Assembly (NCBI GenBank): GCA_016780345.1
Contig: JADHLZ010000015.1
Coordinates: 1-33,044 of the forward strand
Source: Flavobacteriaceae bacterium
GTDB taxonomy: Bacteria > Bacteroidota > Bacteroidia > Flavobacteriales > Flavobacteriaceae
Reading direction: 5' to 3'
DNA length: 33,044 nt
Position 1 is the first letter of the stretch. Every line of letters starts with the position of its first letter. Under the pieces are notes generated by a model. The model did not search any database and was not told the DNA's origin. It saw nothing but the letters and a program-made list of their open reading frames with translations. Positions 10,073-18,048 of this stretch are shown piece by piece. Made by a program: the position numbers and the translations under genes.

Positions 10073-10543
10073 ATGGATCAATCTCTTTTCAAAGAAATTT
10101 GCGGCACCTTTCCAACAGGTGTAACAATAATAACATCAAAAAAAAACAATATTGATTATGGATTTACTGCAAATTCATTTACATCAGTTTCACTAAATCC
10201 TCTATTAGTTCTTTTCTGTCTTGACAAGAATTCTACATCCAACGAAGCACTTAATAAAAATGATTTTTTTGTAGTTAATGTATTAAGTAATAATCAAAAA
10301 AAAATTTGTTTTCAATTTGCTAATACTAAATTAAATCAGAATGAAAGATTTGATAAAATTTCTACAAAAATTTCAAAAAAAGGAATTAAAATAATTTCAA
10401 ATTCTTGTTCATTTATTGAATGTAAAATAAAAGAAAAATTTGATGGTGGAGACCATTATATTTATATAGGAGAATGTATAAATGGGGAAATTAACGATGA
10501 AATTAAAGATCCATTAATATACCATAGAGGTAAAATATTATAA
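10073..10543 (+). CDS. flavin reductase-like FMN-binding protein
   Basis: A 156-residue split-barrel flavin-binding protein related to the small reductase components of two-component monooxygenases (HpaC/ActVB type). These reduce free FMN or FAD with NAD(P)H. Motifs seen are FPTGVTIIT at 13-21, GFTANSFTSVSLNP at 30-43 and the conserved GDHYIYIGE at 126-134. The full domain is present. It follows the nitroreductase after 13 bp and probably shares its transcript. No partner monooxygenase is in the window, so its flavin customer is unknown. Its 3' end overlaps the convergent dsbD by 6 bp. Confidence 0.87.
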   Translation: MDQSLFKEICGTFPTGVTIITSKKNNIDYGFTANSFTSVSLNPLLVLFCLDKNSTSNEALNKNDFFVVNVLSNNQKKICFQFANTKLNQNERFDKISTKISKKGIKIISNSCSFIECKIKEKFDGGDHYIYIGECINGEINDEIKDPLIYHRGKIL

Positions 10544-12490
10544 ATTATTTAAACCTTCTTTGAGCCAATTCAAATAATTATCCTTTGATGTGTATTGAAT
10601 AGGTTTGTTTAGGATCCGTAAATCCTTATCCAAAAGCACGTAATAAGGTTGTGATGCACTTTTGAAGTTGATTGCTTGAAAAGTAGATGATTTATCACCT
10701 ATTGTTTTAATTTGTTTTGATTTTCCAGATTTATATTTTAATATTATCTGATCTTCTTTTGGTAATTCTTTTCTGTCATCAACGTAAAGAGAAATCAAAA
10801 CAAATTCATCATTGATCAATTTGAACACTTCGGGATCAGTCCATACGTTTTCTTCAATCCTTCTACAATTGACACATGCCCAACCTGTGAAATCTAAAAG
10901 AATAGGTTTTCCTTGAGATTTGGCATAACTATAACCTGATTTAAAATCCTTAAAACAATTAAGACCCAGAGGGCAATCATTTGATTTTGGGTATATGGAA
11001 TAAAAAGAGGGAGGACTGAATCCACTAAGAAGTCTTGCTTTTTGAGAACCACTAGGTAATAAAGCAGGAAATAAGTATAATGCAGCTCCTAAAAAAACAA
11101 ACCCTAAAATATAGTTAAATCTAGGTGTTTTAATTTTCTTTGTTTCATGTGGGAATTTAAAGGCTCCAATCAAATAAAGAAATAATAAAACAGAAACGAC
11201 AAACCAAATACCAATAAAAACTTCTCGTTTAAGTATCCCCCAATGTTCAACTAAATCGGCATTTGACAAGAACTTAAATGCAAATCCTAATTCTAAAAAA
11301 CCTAAAATTACTTTAAAAGTATTCATCCAACTTCCTGATTTTGGTAGGGTTTTTAATAGATTGGGAAACAGGGCAAAAATAGTAAATGGCAAAGCTAAAG
11401 CAAGGCCAAATCCTAACATGCCAATGGTTAGCTGAAAAGCTCCACCTTGAGAGGTAATGGAACCAACCAACAAGGAACCAAGTATTGGTCCAGTACATGA
11501 AAACGAAACCAGAACAAGGGTAAGAGCCATAAAGAAAATTCCTATAAACCCTCCAATGGAATTTGATTTGGAGTCAATTGAATTTACCCAACTAGCTGGA
11601 AGAGTTATCTCATAAAATCCAAAAAATGAAAAAGCAAAAAGAATAAAAACTATAAAAAATAAAATATTTAAATATGCATTAGTTGATACGCTATTTAAAA
11701 TTTCTGGATCTAATGAGTCTAAAAAATGAAAAGGTATACTTAAAGCCAAATAAATCCCAACAATAAAAAAACCATAAAGAAAAGCATTAAATTTTGAATT
11801 ACTTTTGGATTCATTGTTAGTAAAAAAAGAAACAGTCAATGGGATCATTGGAAAAACACAAGGAGTTAATAAAGCCAATAAACCACCAATAAATCCTAGT
11901 ATTAAGAGATTTAGATAAGAATTAGAAGAAAATGAGTCAGAAGAATCATTAATAGATTCTAACAATTGTTTATCCTTTAAATTTAATAATAATGGATTGT
12001 TTTCTTCAATTATAAAAGAAGTCAAATCCTGATTTTGAATTTTTAATTTAGAACCATCAAATTTAAAAACCAAATCGGCTTCTCTAAAAATACAAACCAC
12101 ATCATCACAAGCTTGATATTCAACTATTGCATTGTAGGTAGAAATTATATTGTTTGTTTCTACTTTTTGAACAAAAGTTGCTTTATCCTCGAAATAGGTT
12201 TGATCAATATTAAATATGGGATCAAATTTAGTAATTGACTCAGATTCAATTGTTTTATCAATTAGTTCAATCGAACTAATTTTTTTATAAATAAAAGAAG
12301 TAGGAATAGCACCACCTTTTTGTAAATTTTGAGAATATAATCTCCAACCCTTTTCAATATATGTATTAGTAATTAATTCAAATTTATTTTCAGAAATTTT
12401 ATTAACCTCAGTTTGAAAAGTAACAGGATTTTGAGAAAAAATAATACCACTTATTAAACAGAAAAAAAAAGGGAAAAATTTATTTATCAA
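10538..12490 (-). CDS. dsbD: thiol:disulfide interchange protein DsbD (CcdA-like membrane domain plus thioredoxin domain)
   Basis: Carries electrons from cytoplasmic thioredoxin across the inner membrane to periplasmic thiol proteins. The 650 residues begin with a signal peptide (about 1-20), then the alpha domain with the pair C128/C133. An eight-helix membrane domain (about 193-480) has its two cysteines in TPCVFPM (C211) and SCTGP (C332). The C-terminal thioredoxin domain has WACVNC (C539/C542). Another pair, C506/C512, lies just before it. All three canonical redox pairs are present. The start is TTG at 12490: an in-frame stop lies shortly upstream and no early ATG exists, while this start gives a good signal peptide. 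It overlaps the 3' end of tilS by 11 bp. Confidence 0.94.
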   Translation of the reverse strand: MINKFFPFFFCLISGIIFSQNPVTFQTEVNKISENKFELITNTYIEKGWRLYSQNLQKGGAIPTSFIYKKISSIELIDKTIESESITKFDPIFNIDQTYFEDKATFVQKVETNNIISTYNAIVEYQACDDVVCIFREADLVFKFDGSKLKIQNQDLTSFIIEENNPLLLNLKDKQLLESINDSSDSFSSNSYLNLLILGFIGGLLALLTPCVFPMIPLTVSFFTNNESKSNSKFNAFLYGFFIVGIYLALSIPFHFLDSLDPEILNSVSTNAYLNILFFIVFILFAFSFFGFYEITLPASWVNSIDSKSNSIGGFIGIFFMALTLVLVSFSCTGPILGSLLVGSITSQGGAFQLTIGMLGFGLALALPFTIFALFPNLLKTLPKSGSWMNTFKVILGFLELGFAFKFLSNADLVEHWGILKREVFIGIWFVVSVLLFLYLIGAFKFPHETKKIKTPRFNYILGFVFLGAALYLFPALLPSGSQKARLLSGFSPPSFYSIYPKSNDCPLGLNCFKDFKSGYSYAKSQGKPILLDFTGWACVNCRRIEENVWTDPEVFKLINDEFVLISLYVDDRKELPKEDQIILKYKSGKSKQIKTIGDKSSTFQAINFKSASQPYYVLLDKDLRILNKPIQYTSKDNYLNWLKEGLNNL

Positions 12491-13760
12491 TTTTAGATAT
12501 TTTAAAATTTAAATTTTGTTCATTATACTTTCTTTTATCAAACCTTATGCCAACTAACCATAAAATATGATCACAATCTTCGACAACCAACTGCTCTTCT
12601 TTTTCATATTTCGATAATTTTTTATCCTTAAATATTTTAGAGATTAGCTTTTTCCCTTTCATTCCGGTTGGATATATATAATCACCTCTTATCCATCTTC
12701 TAATAGTGATTGGAAAATTTATATTTTTTTTATCAAGGTATAAAGAATTATCTAGTCTTTCATTAAAATCACCTTCTTCTATTTTAATATTATCAGGTAA
12801 TGTAAAATCTGTACTATTGTTATAAAAAAAATTCTCAATTTTTTTGTTGTTATTTTTTTTTAGCAATAAGTTTTCCCTGTCACTTAATAATGAATATTTT
12901 TTTGAGTGAATTATTTTCCCGGTTGATGAAAAACATAAGTCAAAAATTTCATTTGAGTTTTTAAAACCATAATTCTTAAATAACCTAAATATAAAATTTT
13001 GATCCAAAGATTTAATAACATGTTTTTTTATTTGTATGATGTTAGGCTTAGATTTAAAATGCTTCTTTTTAAAATCATAAATAACCTGTTCAATTATTAA
13101 ATTATCTTTTTTTAAATAACTAATAGTATTGGAAAAATTTTTGATAAATTCTGGATTTAGTTCAATTAAGAGTGGAACAATATTGTTTCTAAATTTATTT
13201 CTTAAATAATCACTTTTTGAATTTGATGAATCTTCCCTCCATTTTAAATTACATTGTTTAGCGTATTCTATAAGTTGATTTTTTGAATATGTTAATAAAG
13301 GTCTGACAACATTATAATTCTCTTCTTTTATCCCAAGTAAACCCTCTAAACCTGTAGATCTTGAAATATTAATTAGAAAAGTTTCTAAACTATCTTCCAA
13401 ATGATGACCAGTCAAAATGTAATTTATCTTGTAAGTTGTTGACAGCTCATGAAACCATTCATATCTTAATTTTCTAGCTGACATTTGAATAGAATTATTT
13501 GGAATATTGGTATTAAATTCTTTGTAATGAAAAGTAATATTGTTTGATTTACAATAATTTTTAATAAAATCAGCATCATCATCGCTTTCATCATCTCTTA
13601 ACTTAAAATTACAATGAGCAACACTAATATTGTAATTTAAATTTTGAAATAATTTTAACAAAACCATGCTATCGACTCCACTACTTACACAAATAAGAAG
13701 TTTCTTACCAATAATATAAGAGAAATTTTTTTCTATATGTTTTTTAAAATCTATTAGCAT
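12480..13760 (-). CDS. tilS: tRNA(Ile)-lysidine synthase
   Basis: Modifies the wobble cytidine of the minor tRNA-Ile(CAU) to lysidine so that it reads AUA, an essential step in a genome with many AUA codons. The 426 residues have the N-terminal PP-loop ATPase domain, with SSGVDS at 26-31, then AHCNFKLRDDESD and GHHLEDSLETFL. The C-terminal substrate-binding domain contains RRWIRGDYIYPTGMKGKKLISKIFKDKK. The PP-loop normally reads SGGxDS; the first glycine is serine here. ATG start. It follows pabB with a 31-bp gap and overlaps dsbD by 11 bp, so the three are probably one transcript. Confidence 0.93.
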   Translation of the reverse strand: MLIDFKKHIEKNFSYIIGKKLLICVSSGVDSMVLLKLFQNLNYNISVAHCNFKLRDDESDDDADFIKNYCKSNNITFHYKEFNTNIPNNSIQMSARKLRYEWFHELSTTYKINYILTGHHLEDSLETFLINISRSTGLEGLLGIKEENYNVVRPLLTYSKNQLIEYAKQCNLKWREDSSNSKSDYLRNKFRNNIVPLLIELNPEFIKNFSNTISYLKKDNLIIEQVIYDFKKKHFKSKPNIIQIKKHVIKSLDQNFIFRLFKNYGFKNSNEIFDLCFSSTGKIIHSKKYSLLSDRENLLLKKNNNKKIENFFYNNSTDFTLPDNIKIEEGDFNERLDNSLYLDKKNINFPITIRRWIRGDYIYPTGMKGKKLISKIFKDKKLSKYEKEEQLVVEDCDHILWLVGIRFDKRKYNEQNLNFKISKIDK

Positions 13761-13791
13761 TTGGTGGCAATATTACATAAAAAATAAATTA

Positions 13792-15078
13792 TCAATTTAA
13801 TGACAAAATCATAGCCTCTCCTTTAAGCAAACACTCGTTGTATTCATCAATAGGTGTTGATTTTGCTGTGATAGCACTACCAACATGAAATGATAGATAA
13901 TCTAATTTAGAATTATATATTAGTGATCGGATAACTACATTAAAATCAAAGTTTTTTTCTGGATCTATAAAACCAACTGCTCCACTGTATAATCCACGTT
14001 TAGTAACTTCAAAATCATCTATAATTTTCATTGCTTTAATTTTTGGTGCGCCAGTCATACTTCCCATAGGAAATGTACTTGAAATAATTTTTCCAAAGTT
14101 TAAATTTTGATCAATTTCAGACTCTATAGTTGAAATCATTTGATGTACTTGTTCAAAAGGATAAACTTCACACAATTCTTTAACATTAACAGATCCAGGT
14201 TTTGAAAATCTTGACATATCGTTTCGAACCAAATCAACAATCATTATATTTTCTGATCTTTCTTTATTATTTAAACCTAGATTTATCATTAAGTTTTTAT
14301 CAACTTTAGAATCTTTATCTCTTCTTTCAGTGCCTTTAATTGGTTGAGATATCAATCTATTGTCTTTTTTCTTCAAATATCTTTCAGGAGATGAAGAAAT
14401 AAGAGATAATTCATTAAATTTAAACAATACACTCATTGGAGATTTTGAAATAGAATTTAAATTTCTGTAAACCTTAACAGGATCAATTTTTGCTTTTTCA
14501 CAGAACCATTCAAAACAGAAATTTACTTCATAAATATCTCCTAAAAAAATATGTTCTTTTATAGTATTAATTTTACTTAAATATTGTTCTTTAGATAAAG
14601 TTGATCTCATGACAGGAGTGTTAAAAGTCTTATTTTCACTCTCAACTGAAAAATCGTTAATATTAATCCAGTCTTTTTCAATCTCTTCTTTATTTATGTA
14701 AAGAGCTTCAATCTGGTCTTTTCTAATTATCCATATTTTTCTGGGTTGAAAAAAAAAGAGATTAGGTAAATTAAAATTATCTCGATTTTTACTTTTTAAG
14801 TTTTCAATTTCATTTTTTAGATCATAATTTAAATAACCAAATATCCAATCCTTAGTTTGATCTATATAATTATCAAGTTTTTTGATAGAATCAGAAACAG
14901 TAAAGGGTGTTTTAGAATGTACTTCGCAGGCACATATACATTCGTAATCTCCAAGTTTATTAATGTAATTATTAGAATTTAAAAAAATTGATGTTGAAAA
15001 AGAATCTGACCAACTTAGCAACTTCTGTTTAAAAAAGGATATATCATTTGATTTAAACTTTTTTGTGAATCGTTTCAA
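13792..15078 (-). CDS. pabB: aminodeoxychorismate synthase component I (para-aminobenzoate synthase)
   Basis: Makes 4-amino-4-deoxychorismate from chorismate for folate synthesis. The 428 residues show the chorismate-binding signatures GDIYEVNFCFEW (about 180-191), SSSPERYL, VDLVRNDMSR, MGSMTGAPKIKAM and GLYSGAVGFIDP. SQPIKGTERR at about 244-253 places a lysine (K248) where PabB enzymes have their catalytic lysine; TrpE usually reads PIAGT at this place, which favours PabB over anthranilate synthase. The start is TTG at 15078, since an in-frame TGA lies four codons upstream and the first ATG is far inside the domain. It is divergent from the arginine operon, with a 224-bp structured spacer between them, and is first in pabB-tilS-dsbD. 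Confidence 0.9.
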   Translation of the reverse strand: MKRFTKKFKSNDISFFKQKLLSWSDSFSTSIFLNSNNYINKLGDYECICACEVHSKTPFTVSDSIKKLDNYIDQTKDWIFGYLNYDLKNEIENLKSKNRDNFNLPNLFFFQPRKIWIIRKDQIEALYINKEEIEKDWININDFSVESENKTFNTPVMRSTLSKEQYLSKINTIKEHIFLGDIYEVNFCFEWFCEKAKIDPVKVYRNLNSISKSPMSVLFKFNELSLISSSPERYLKKKDNRLISQPIKGTERRDKDSKVDKNLMINLGLNNKERSENIMIVDLVRNDMSRFSKPGSVNVKELCEVYPFEQVHQMISTIESEIDQNLNFGKIISSTFPMGSMTGAPKIKAMKIIDDFEVTKRGLYSGAVGFIDPEKNFDFNVVIRSLIYNSKLDYLSFHVGSAITAKSTPIDEYNECLLKGEAMILSLN

Positions 15079-15192
15079 TTTTTTATTTCAAATTTAATTA
15101 ATTGTTTTTTATAAAATAAATCTTTGCTATTTGATTTTTTTTTATGAGTTTTGTATTAAATGAATTTTAAAAATAAAAATTTTAACACCTCA

Positions 15193-15200
15193 CTTACTTT
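15193..15200 (+). promoter_or_regulatory. possible -7 promoter element for the arginine operon
   Basis: TTACTTTG matches the Bacteroidota -7 consensus TAnnTTTG at seven of eight positions and is followed by C, as is common. There is no good TTTG -33 box 19-21 bp upstream, so support is modest. If used, transcription would begin inside the GC-rich island and give a leader of about 100 nt. Confidence 0.3.
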
Positions 15201-15232
15201 GCCCGCCCCTCGTCGCGCCCGCCCTTTTGGGT
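15201..15232 (+). other. GC-rich island with two GCCCGCCC copies; G-quadruplex motif on the minus strand
   Basis: In a region otherwise composed almost only of A and T, about 30 bases are mainly C and G. GCCCGCCC occurs at 15201-15208 and again at 15217-15224. The minus strand therefore has four G-runs in the order G3-C-G3, an 8-base spacer, then G4-C-G3, a near-canonical intramolecular quadruplex motif. GCCC-TTTT-GGGT (15221-15232) could form a short hairpin on the plus strand. The function is unknown. It lies between the divergent pabB and arginine operons. Confidence 0.6.
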
Positions 15233-15246
15233 ATTATTCTATTTAG

Positions 15247-15268
15247 GAAACTAGGTGAGTCCAGTTTC
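15247..15268 (+). other. RNA hairpin candidate in the leader of the arginine operon
   Basis: GAAACT-A-GG, loop TGAGT, CC-AGTTTC forms an 8-bp stem with one bulged A, 34 bp before the GTG start of the first arg gene. GTGAG in and next to its loop could pair with CTCAC at 15189-15193, a possible pseudoknot or long-range contact. There is no U-tract, so it is not an intrinsic terminator. It could be a structured leader or a protein site; no known family is recognised. Confidence 0.4.
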
Positions 15269-15302
15269 GTTTCGATTCAATCTTAATTAAATTTTAACCA
15301 TA

Positions 15303-15833
15303 GTGAAAATAACAGTCGCTTCTTTGAAGCATATTAAATATTGTGATATAATTTCAGAAACAATAAGTTCTTCTGCAAAAGTTAGAGGAACTGGAATTGC
15401 ATTAAGAACACCAGATTATATTAAGAAAAAAATTGAAAACAATAACGCTATAATCGCTACTGAAAATTCAGAATTTGCTGGTTTTTGTTATATTGAAATT
15501 TGGGGTCATGGAAAATACGTTGCTCATTCAGGATTAATTGTATCACCAAAATTTAGAGGAAAAGGACTAGCAAAAAAAATAAAAAAGTTAACCTTTCAAC
15601 ATTCTTTAAAAAAATATCCTGATTCAAAAATATTTGGAATTACCACTGGTCTTCCAGTAATGAAAATAAATTATGAATTAGGATACAAACCTGTAACATT
15701 CTCTGAACTAACTGATGATGAGGAGTTTTGGAAGGGATGTCAAACTTGCAAAAATTATGATATTCTAAACAGAACTAACAAACAAATGTGTTTATGTACA
15801 GGAATGTTATATGAACCAAAAAAAAATATATGA
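15303..15833 (+). CDS. GNAT-family acyltransferase heading the arginine operon (putative N-acylglutamate synthase)
   Basis: A 176-residue GCN5-related acyltransferase. The acyl-CoA pyrophosphate-binding motif is visible as SPKFRGKGLAKKI at about 81-93, and the usual second half contains INYELGYKPV. As first gene of an arginine operon that otherwise lacks argA and argJ, it is the natural candidate to acylate glutamate (acetyl or succinyl); this role is inferred from context. A C-terminal cysteine set, C146/C149 and C163/C165, looks like a small metal-binding or redox knuckle and is not part of the normal GNAT fold. The start is GTG at 15303. Its TGA overlaps the argG ATG as ATGA. Confidence 0.82.
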   Translation: MKITVASLKHIKYCDIISETISSSAKVRGTGIALRTPDYIKKKIENNNAIIATENSEFAGFCYIEIWGHGKYVAHSGLIVSPKFRGKGLAKKIKKLTFQHSLKKYPDSKIFGITTGLPVMKINYELGYKPVTFSELTDDEEFWKGCQTCKNYDILNRTNKQMCLCTGMLYEPKKNI

Positions 15834-17011
15834 AAAAAATAGTATTAGCTTATAGTGGAGGATTAGACACCTCATATTGTTTAAAAAAATTATCTAACGA
15901 AGGTAATGAAGTTCATGCAGTTAATATCAACACTGGAGGATTCACAATTATTGAAATTGAAGAAATTAAAGAAAAGGCACTTAAATTAGGTGCACACTCA
16001 TTTGTTTCAATTAATTCAGTTAAGTCTTATTATGAAAAAATTATTAAATTTTTAGTTTTTGGAAACGTACTTAGAAATAATACTTATCCTCTTTCTGTTA
16101 GCTCCGAAAGAACAATTCAAGCAATAGAAATTGTAAAATATGCTAATAAATATAATGCGTCTCATATTGCTCATGGAAGTACTGGCGCAGGAAATGACCA
16201 AGTTAGATTTGATTCAATATTTCAAATACTTGCACCTAATAAAAAAATCATAACACCAATTAGAGAATCATCTTTATCTAGACAAAATGAAATTGATTAT
16301 TTATTGAAATCTGGCATTAATATTTCTTGGGATAAAGCCAAATATTCAATAAATAAAGGGCTTTGGGGTACTAGTGTTGGAGGAGATGAAACTTTAACAT
16401 CAAATTTAAAACTTCCTGATGAAGCATTTCCTGGAAAGCTAGAAGAATTCAACAAAAAAGATATTGTTGTAACATTCAAAAAAGGGGAACTTATTGGATT
16501 AAATGGAGAATTTTATGATCCAGTAACATGTATAGAACTAATAAATAAAGAATGTGATAAATTTTGTATTGGAAGAGATATTCACGTTGGTGATAGTATT
16601 ATTGGGATTAAAGGAAGGGTTGGATTTCAAGCTGGTGGGCCTTTGATGATAATAAAATCTCATCATCTACTTGAAAAACATACATTAACAAAATGGCAAC
16701 AATACCAAAAAGATCAATTATCTAATTTTTATGGAATGCATCTTCATGAGGGTCAATATTTAGATCCTGTTTTAAGAGATATTGAATCTTTTCTTCAAAG
16801 TAGTCAAAAAAATGTTAGTGGTGAAGTTTACATAAGCCTATATCCATATAGATTTACTTTAAATGGAATAAAATCTGACAATGATTTGATGAATTCAGAA
16901 TTTGGTTCTTACGGTGAAGAAAATAAGAAATGGTCTTCTGAAGACGCTAAAGGTTTTATAAAAATTATTTCTAATCAAAATAAAATTTATCAATATGTCA
17001 ATAACAAATAA
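15830..17011 (+). CDS. argG: argininosuccinate synthase
   Basis: ATP-dependent joining of citrulline and aspartate, the penultimate step of arginine synthesis. The 393 residues start with the PP-loop AYSGGLDTS (about 7-15). They also contain the AHGSTGAGNDQVRF segment and the later GRVGFQAGGPLMIIKSHHLLEKHTL region in the C-terminal domain (quoted here as its recognisable core). The family is usually about 400 residues, so it is complete. It is the second gene of the operon. It overlaps the upstream acyltransferase by 4 bp and argC by 17 bp, which implies coupled translation. Confidence 0.96.
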   Translation: MKKIVLAYSGGLDTSYCLKKLSNEGNEVHAVNINTGGFTIIEIEEIKEKALKLGAHSFVSINSVKSYYEKIIKFLVFGNVLRNNTYPLSVSSERTIQAIEIVKYANKYNASHIAHGSTGAGNDQVRFDSIFQILAPNKKIITPIRESSLSRQNEIDYLLKSGINISWDKAKYSINKGLWGTSVGGDETLTSNLKLPDEAFPGKLEEFNKKDIVVTFKKGELIGLNGEFYDPVTCIELINKECDKFCIGRDIHVGDSIIGIKGRVGFQAGGPLMIIKSHHLLEKHTLTKWQQYQKDQLSNFYGMHLHEGQYLDPVLRDIESFLQSSQKNVSGEVYISLYPYRFTLNGIKSDNDLMNSEFGSYGEENKKWSSEDAKGFIKIISNQNKIYQYVNNK

Positions 17012-17984
17012 AATAAAAGTTGGAATTGTTGGAGGATCAGGATACACAGGTGGAGAATTAATAAGACTACTTGTTAATCACCCAAAAGTTGATATTAGCT
17101 TTGTAAATAGTAAAACCTACACAGGAAAAAAAGTTGTTGAGATTCATAAAGATTTAATTGGTGAAACAGAAATTAAATTTATTGGTGAAATCAAAGATTG
17201 TGATTTAATGTTTCTTTGTTTAGGACATAATAAATCAGAAGAATTTCTAAGAAAAACATCAATTAATACAAAAACTAAAATAATCGATTTAAGTCAGGAC
17301 TACAGATTAGAAAAATCATTTAAAGTAAAAGATGAAAAAAGAAATTTTGTATATGGACTTCCTGAACTTTATAAACAGAAAATAAAAACAGCGAAAAATA
17401 TTTCAAATCCTGGTTGTTTTGCAACTGCTATAGAAATTGGTTTAATACCCTCAGTTGAAAAAAAATATATTCATGGTGAAGTTCACACAAATGCAATAAC
17501 AGGAAGCACTGGAGCTGGAATTGTGCCTTCAAATACAACTCATTTTAGTTGGAGAAATAACAATGTGTCAAATTATAACGTATTCAATCACAGGCATTTA
17601 AACGAAATTTATCATCATTTAAATCAACTTTCAAATGAAATCAAAATTAATTTTATTCCAGTAAGAGGAAACTTTTCTAGAGGAATATTTTGTACAAGTT
17701 ATTTTAAGTCTAATGTTAAAATTGAAAAAATTAATGAACTGTATAGCCACTATTATAAAAATCATCCATTTGTACACATTTCTAAAAATGAAATTAGTTT
17801 AAAAGAAGTTATAAATACAAATAAATGTATTCTTCATTTAGCTAAAGTCAATGACAAAATATTAATTACATCAATTATTGATAATTTAATTAAAGGTGCA
17901 TCTGGACAAGCTATTCAAAATATGAATTTAATGTCTGGTTTTGAAGAAACGACCGGTCTTAACTTAAAATCATCAATTTTTTAA
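16995..17984 (+). CDS. argC: N-acyl-gamma-glutamyl-phosphate reductase
   Basis: NADPH reduction of N-acylglutamyl phosphate to the semialdehyde in the acylated ornithine branch. The 329 residues have the nucleotide-binding GIVGGSGYTGGEL at 10-22 and the catalytic cysteine about C141 in SNPGCFATA. Typical ArgC features SGTGAG-like TGSTGAG and PVRGNFSRGIF are also visible. Whether the acyl group is acetyl or succinyl cannot be told from this protein. The start at 16995 lies inside the end of argG (17-bp overlap); it gives a short lead before the Rossmann motif and is the only reasonable ATG. Confidence 0.95.
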   Translation: MSITNKIKVGIVGGSGYTGGELIRLLVNHPKVDISFVNSKTYTGKKVVEIHKDLIGETEIKFIGEIKDCDLMFLCLGHNKSEEFLRKTSINTKTKIIDLSQDYRLEKSFKVKDEKRNFVYGLPELYKQKIKTAKNISNPGCFATAIEIGLIPSVEKKYIHGEVHTNAITGSTGAGIVPSNTTHFSWRNNNVSNYNVFNHRHLNEIYHHLNQLSNEIKINFIPVRGNFSRGIFCTSYFKSNVKIEKINELYSHYYKNHPFVHISKNEISLKEVINTNKCILHLAKVNDKILITSIIDNLIKGASGQAIQNMNLMSGFEETTGLNLKSSIF

Positions 17985-17997
17985 AAAATAATAAATA

Positions 17998-18048
17998 ATG
18001 AAATTTTCATCCTCTTTTGAAAAAATTAATCAAATATCATCAAAATGA
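17998..18048 (+). CDS. possible 16-codon mini-ORF coupled to argD
   Basis: In the only real gap of the arginine operon, ATG at 17998 opens a 16-codon frame (MKFSSSFEKINQISSK). It ends in TGA overlapping the argD ATG as ATGA, the same overlap used by real gene pairs in this operon. It may be a tiny translated leader that delivers ribosomes to argD, or chance. No homologue is recognised and the composition (many Ser, Lys, Ile) is uninformative. Confidence 0.2.
   Translation: MKFSSSFEKINQISSK

Noticed and set aside
15155-15278. ARG-box-like half sites (TGAAT and ATTCA) upstream of the arg operon
   Set aside because: The halves are about 110 bp apart and not arranged as the ArgR palindrome; both pentamers are common in this composition.
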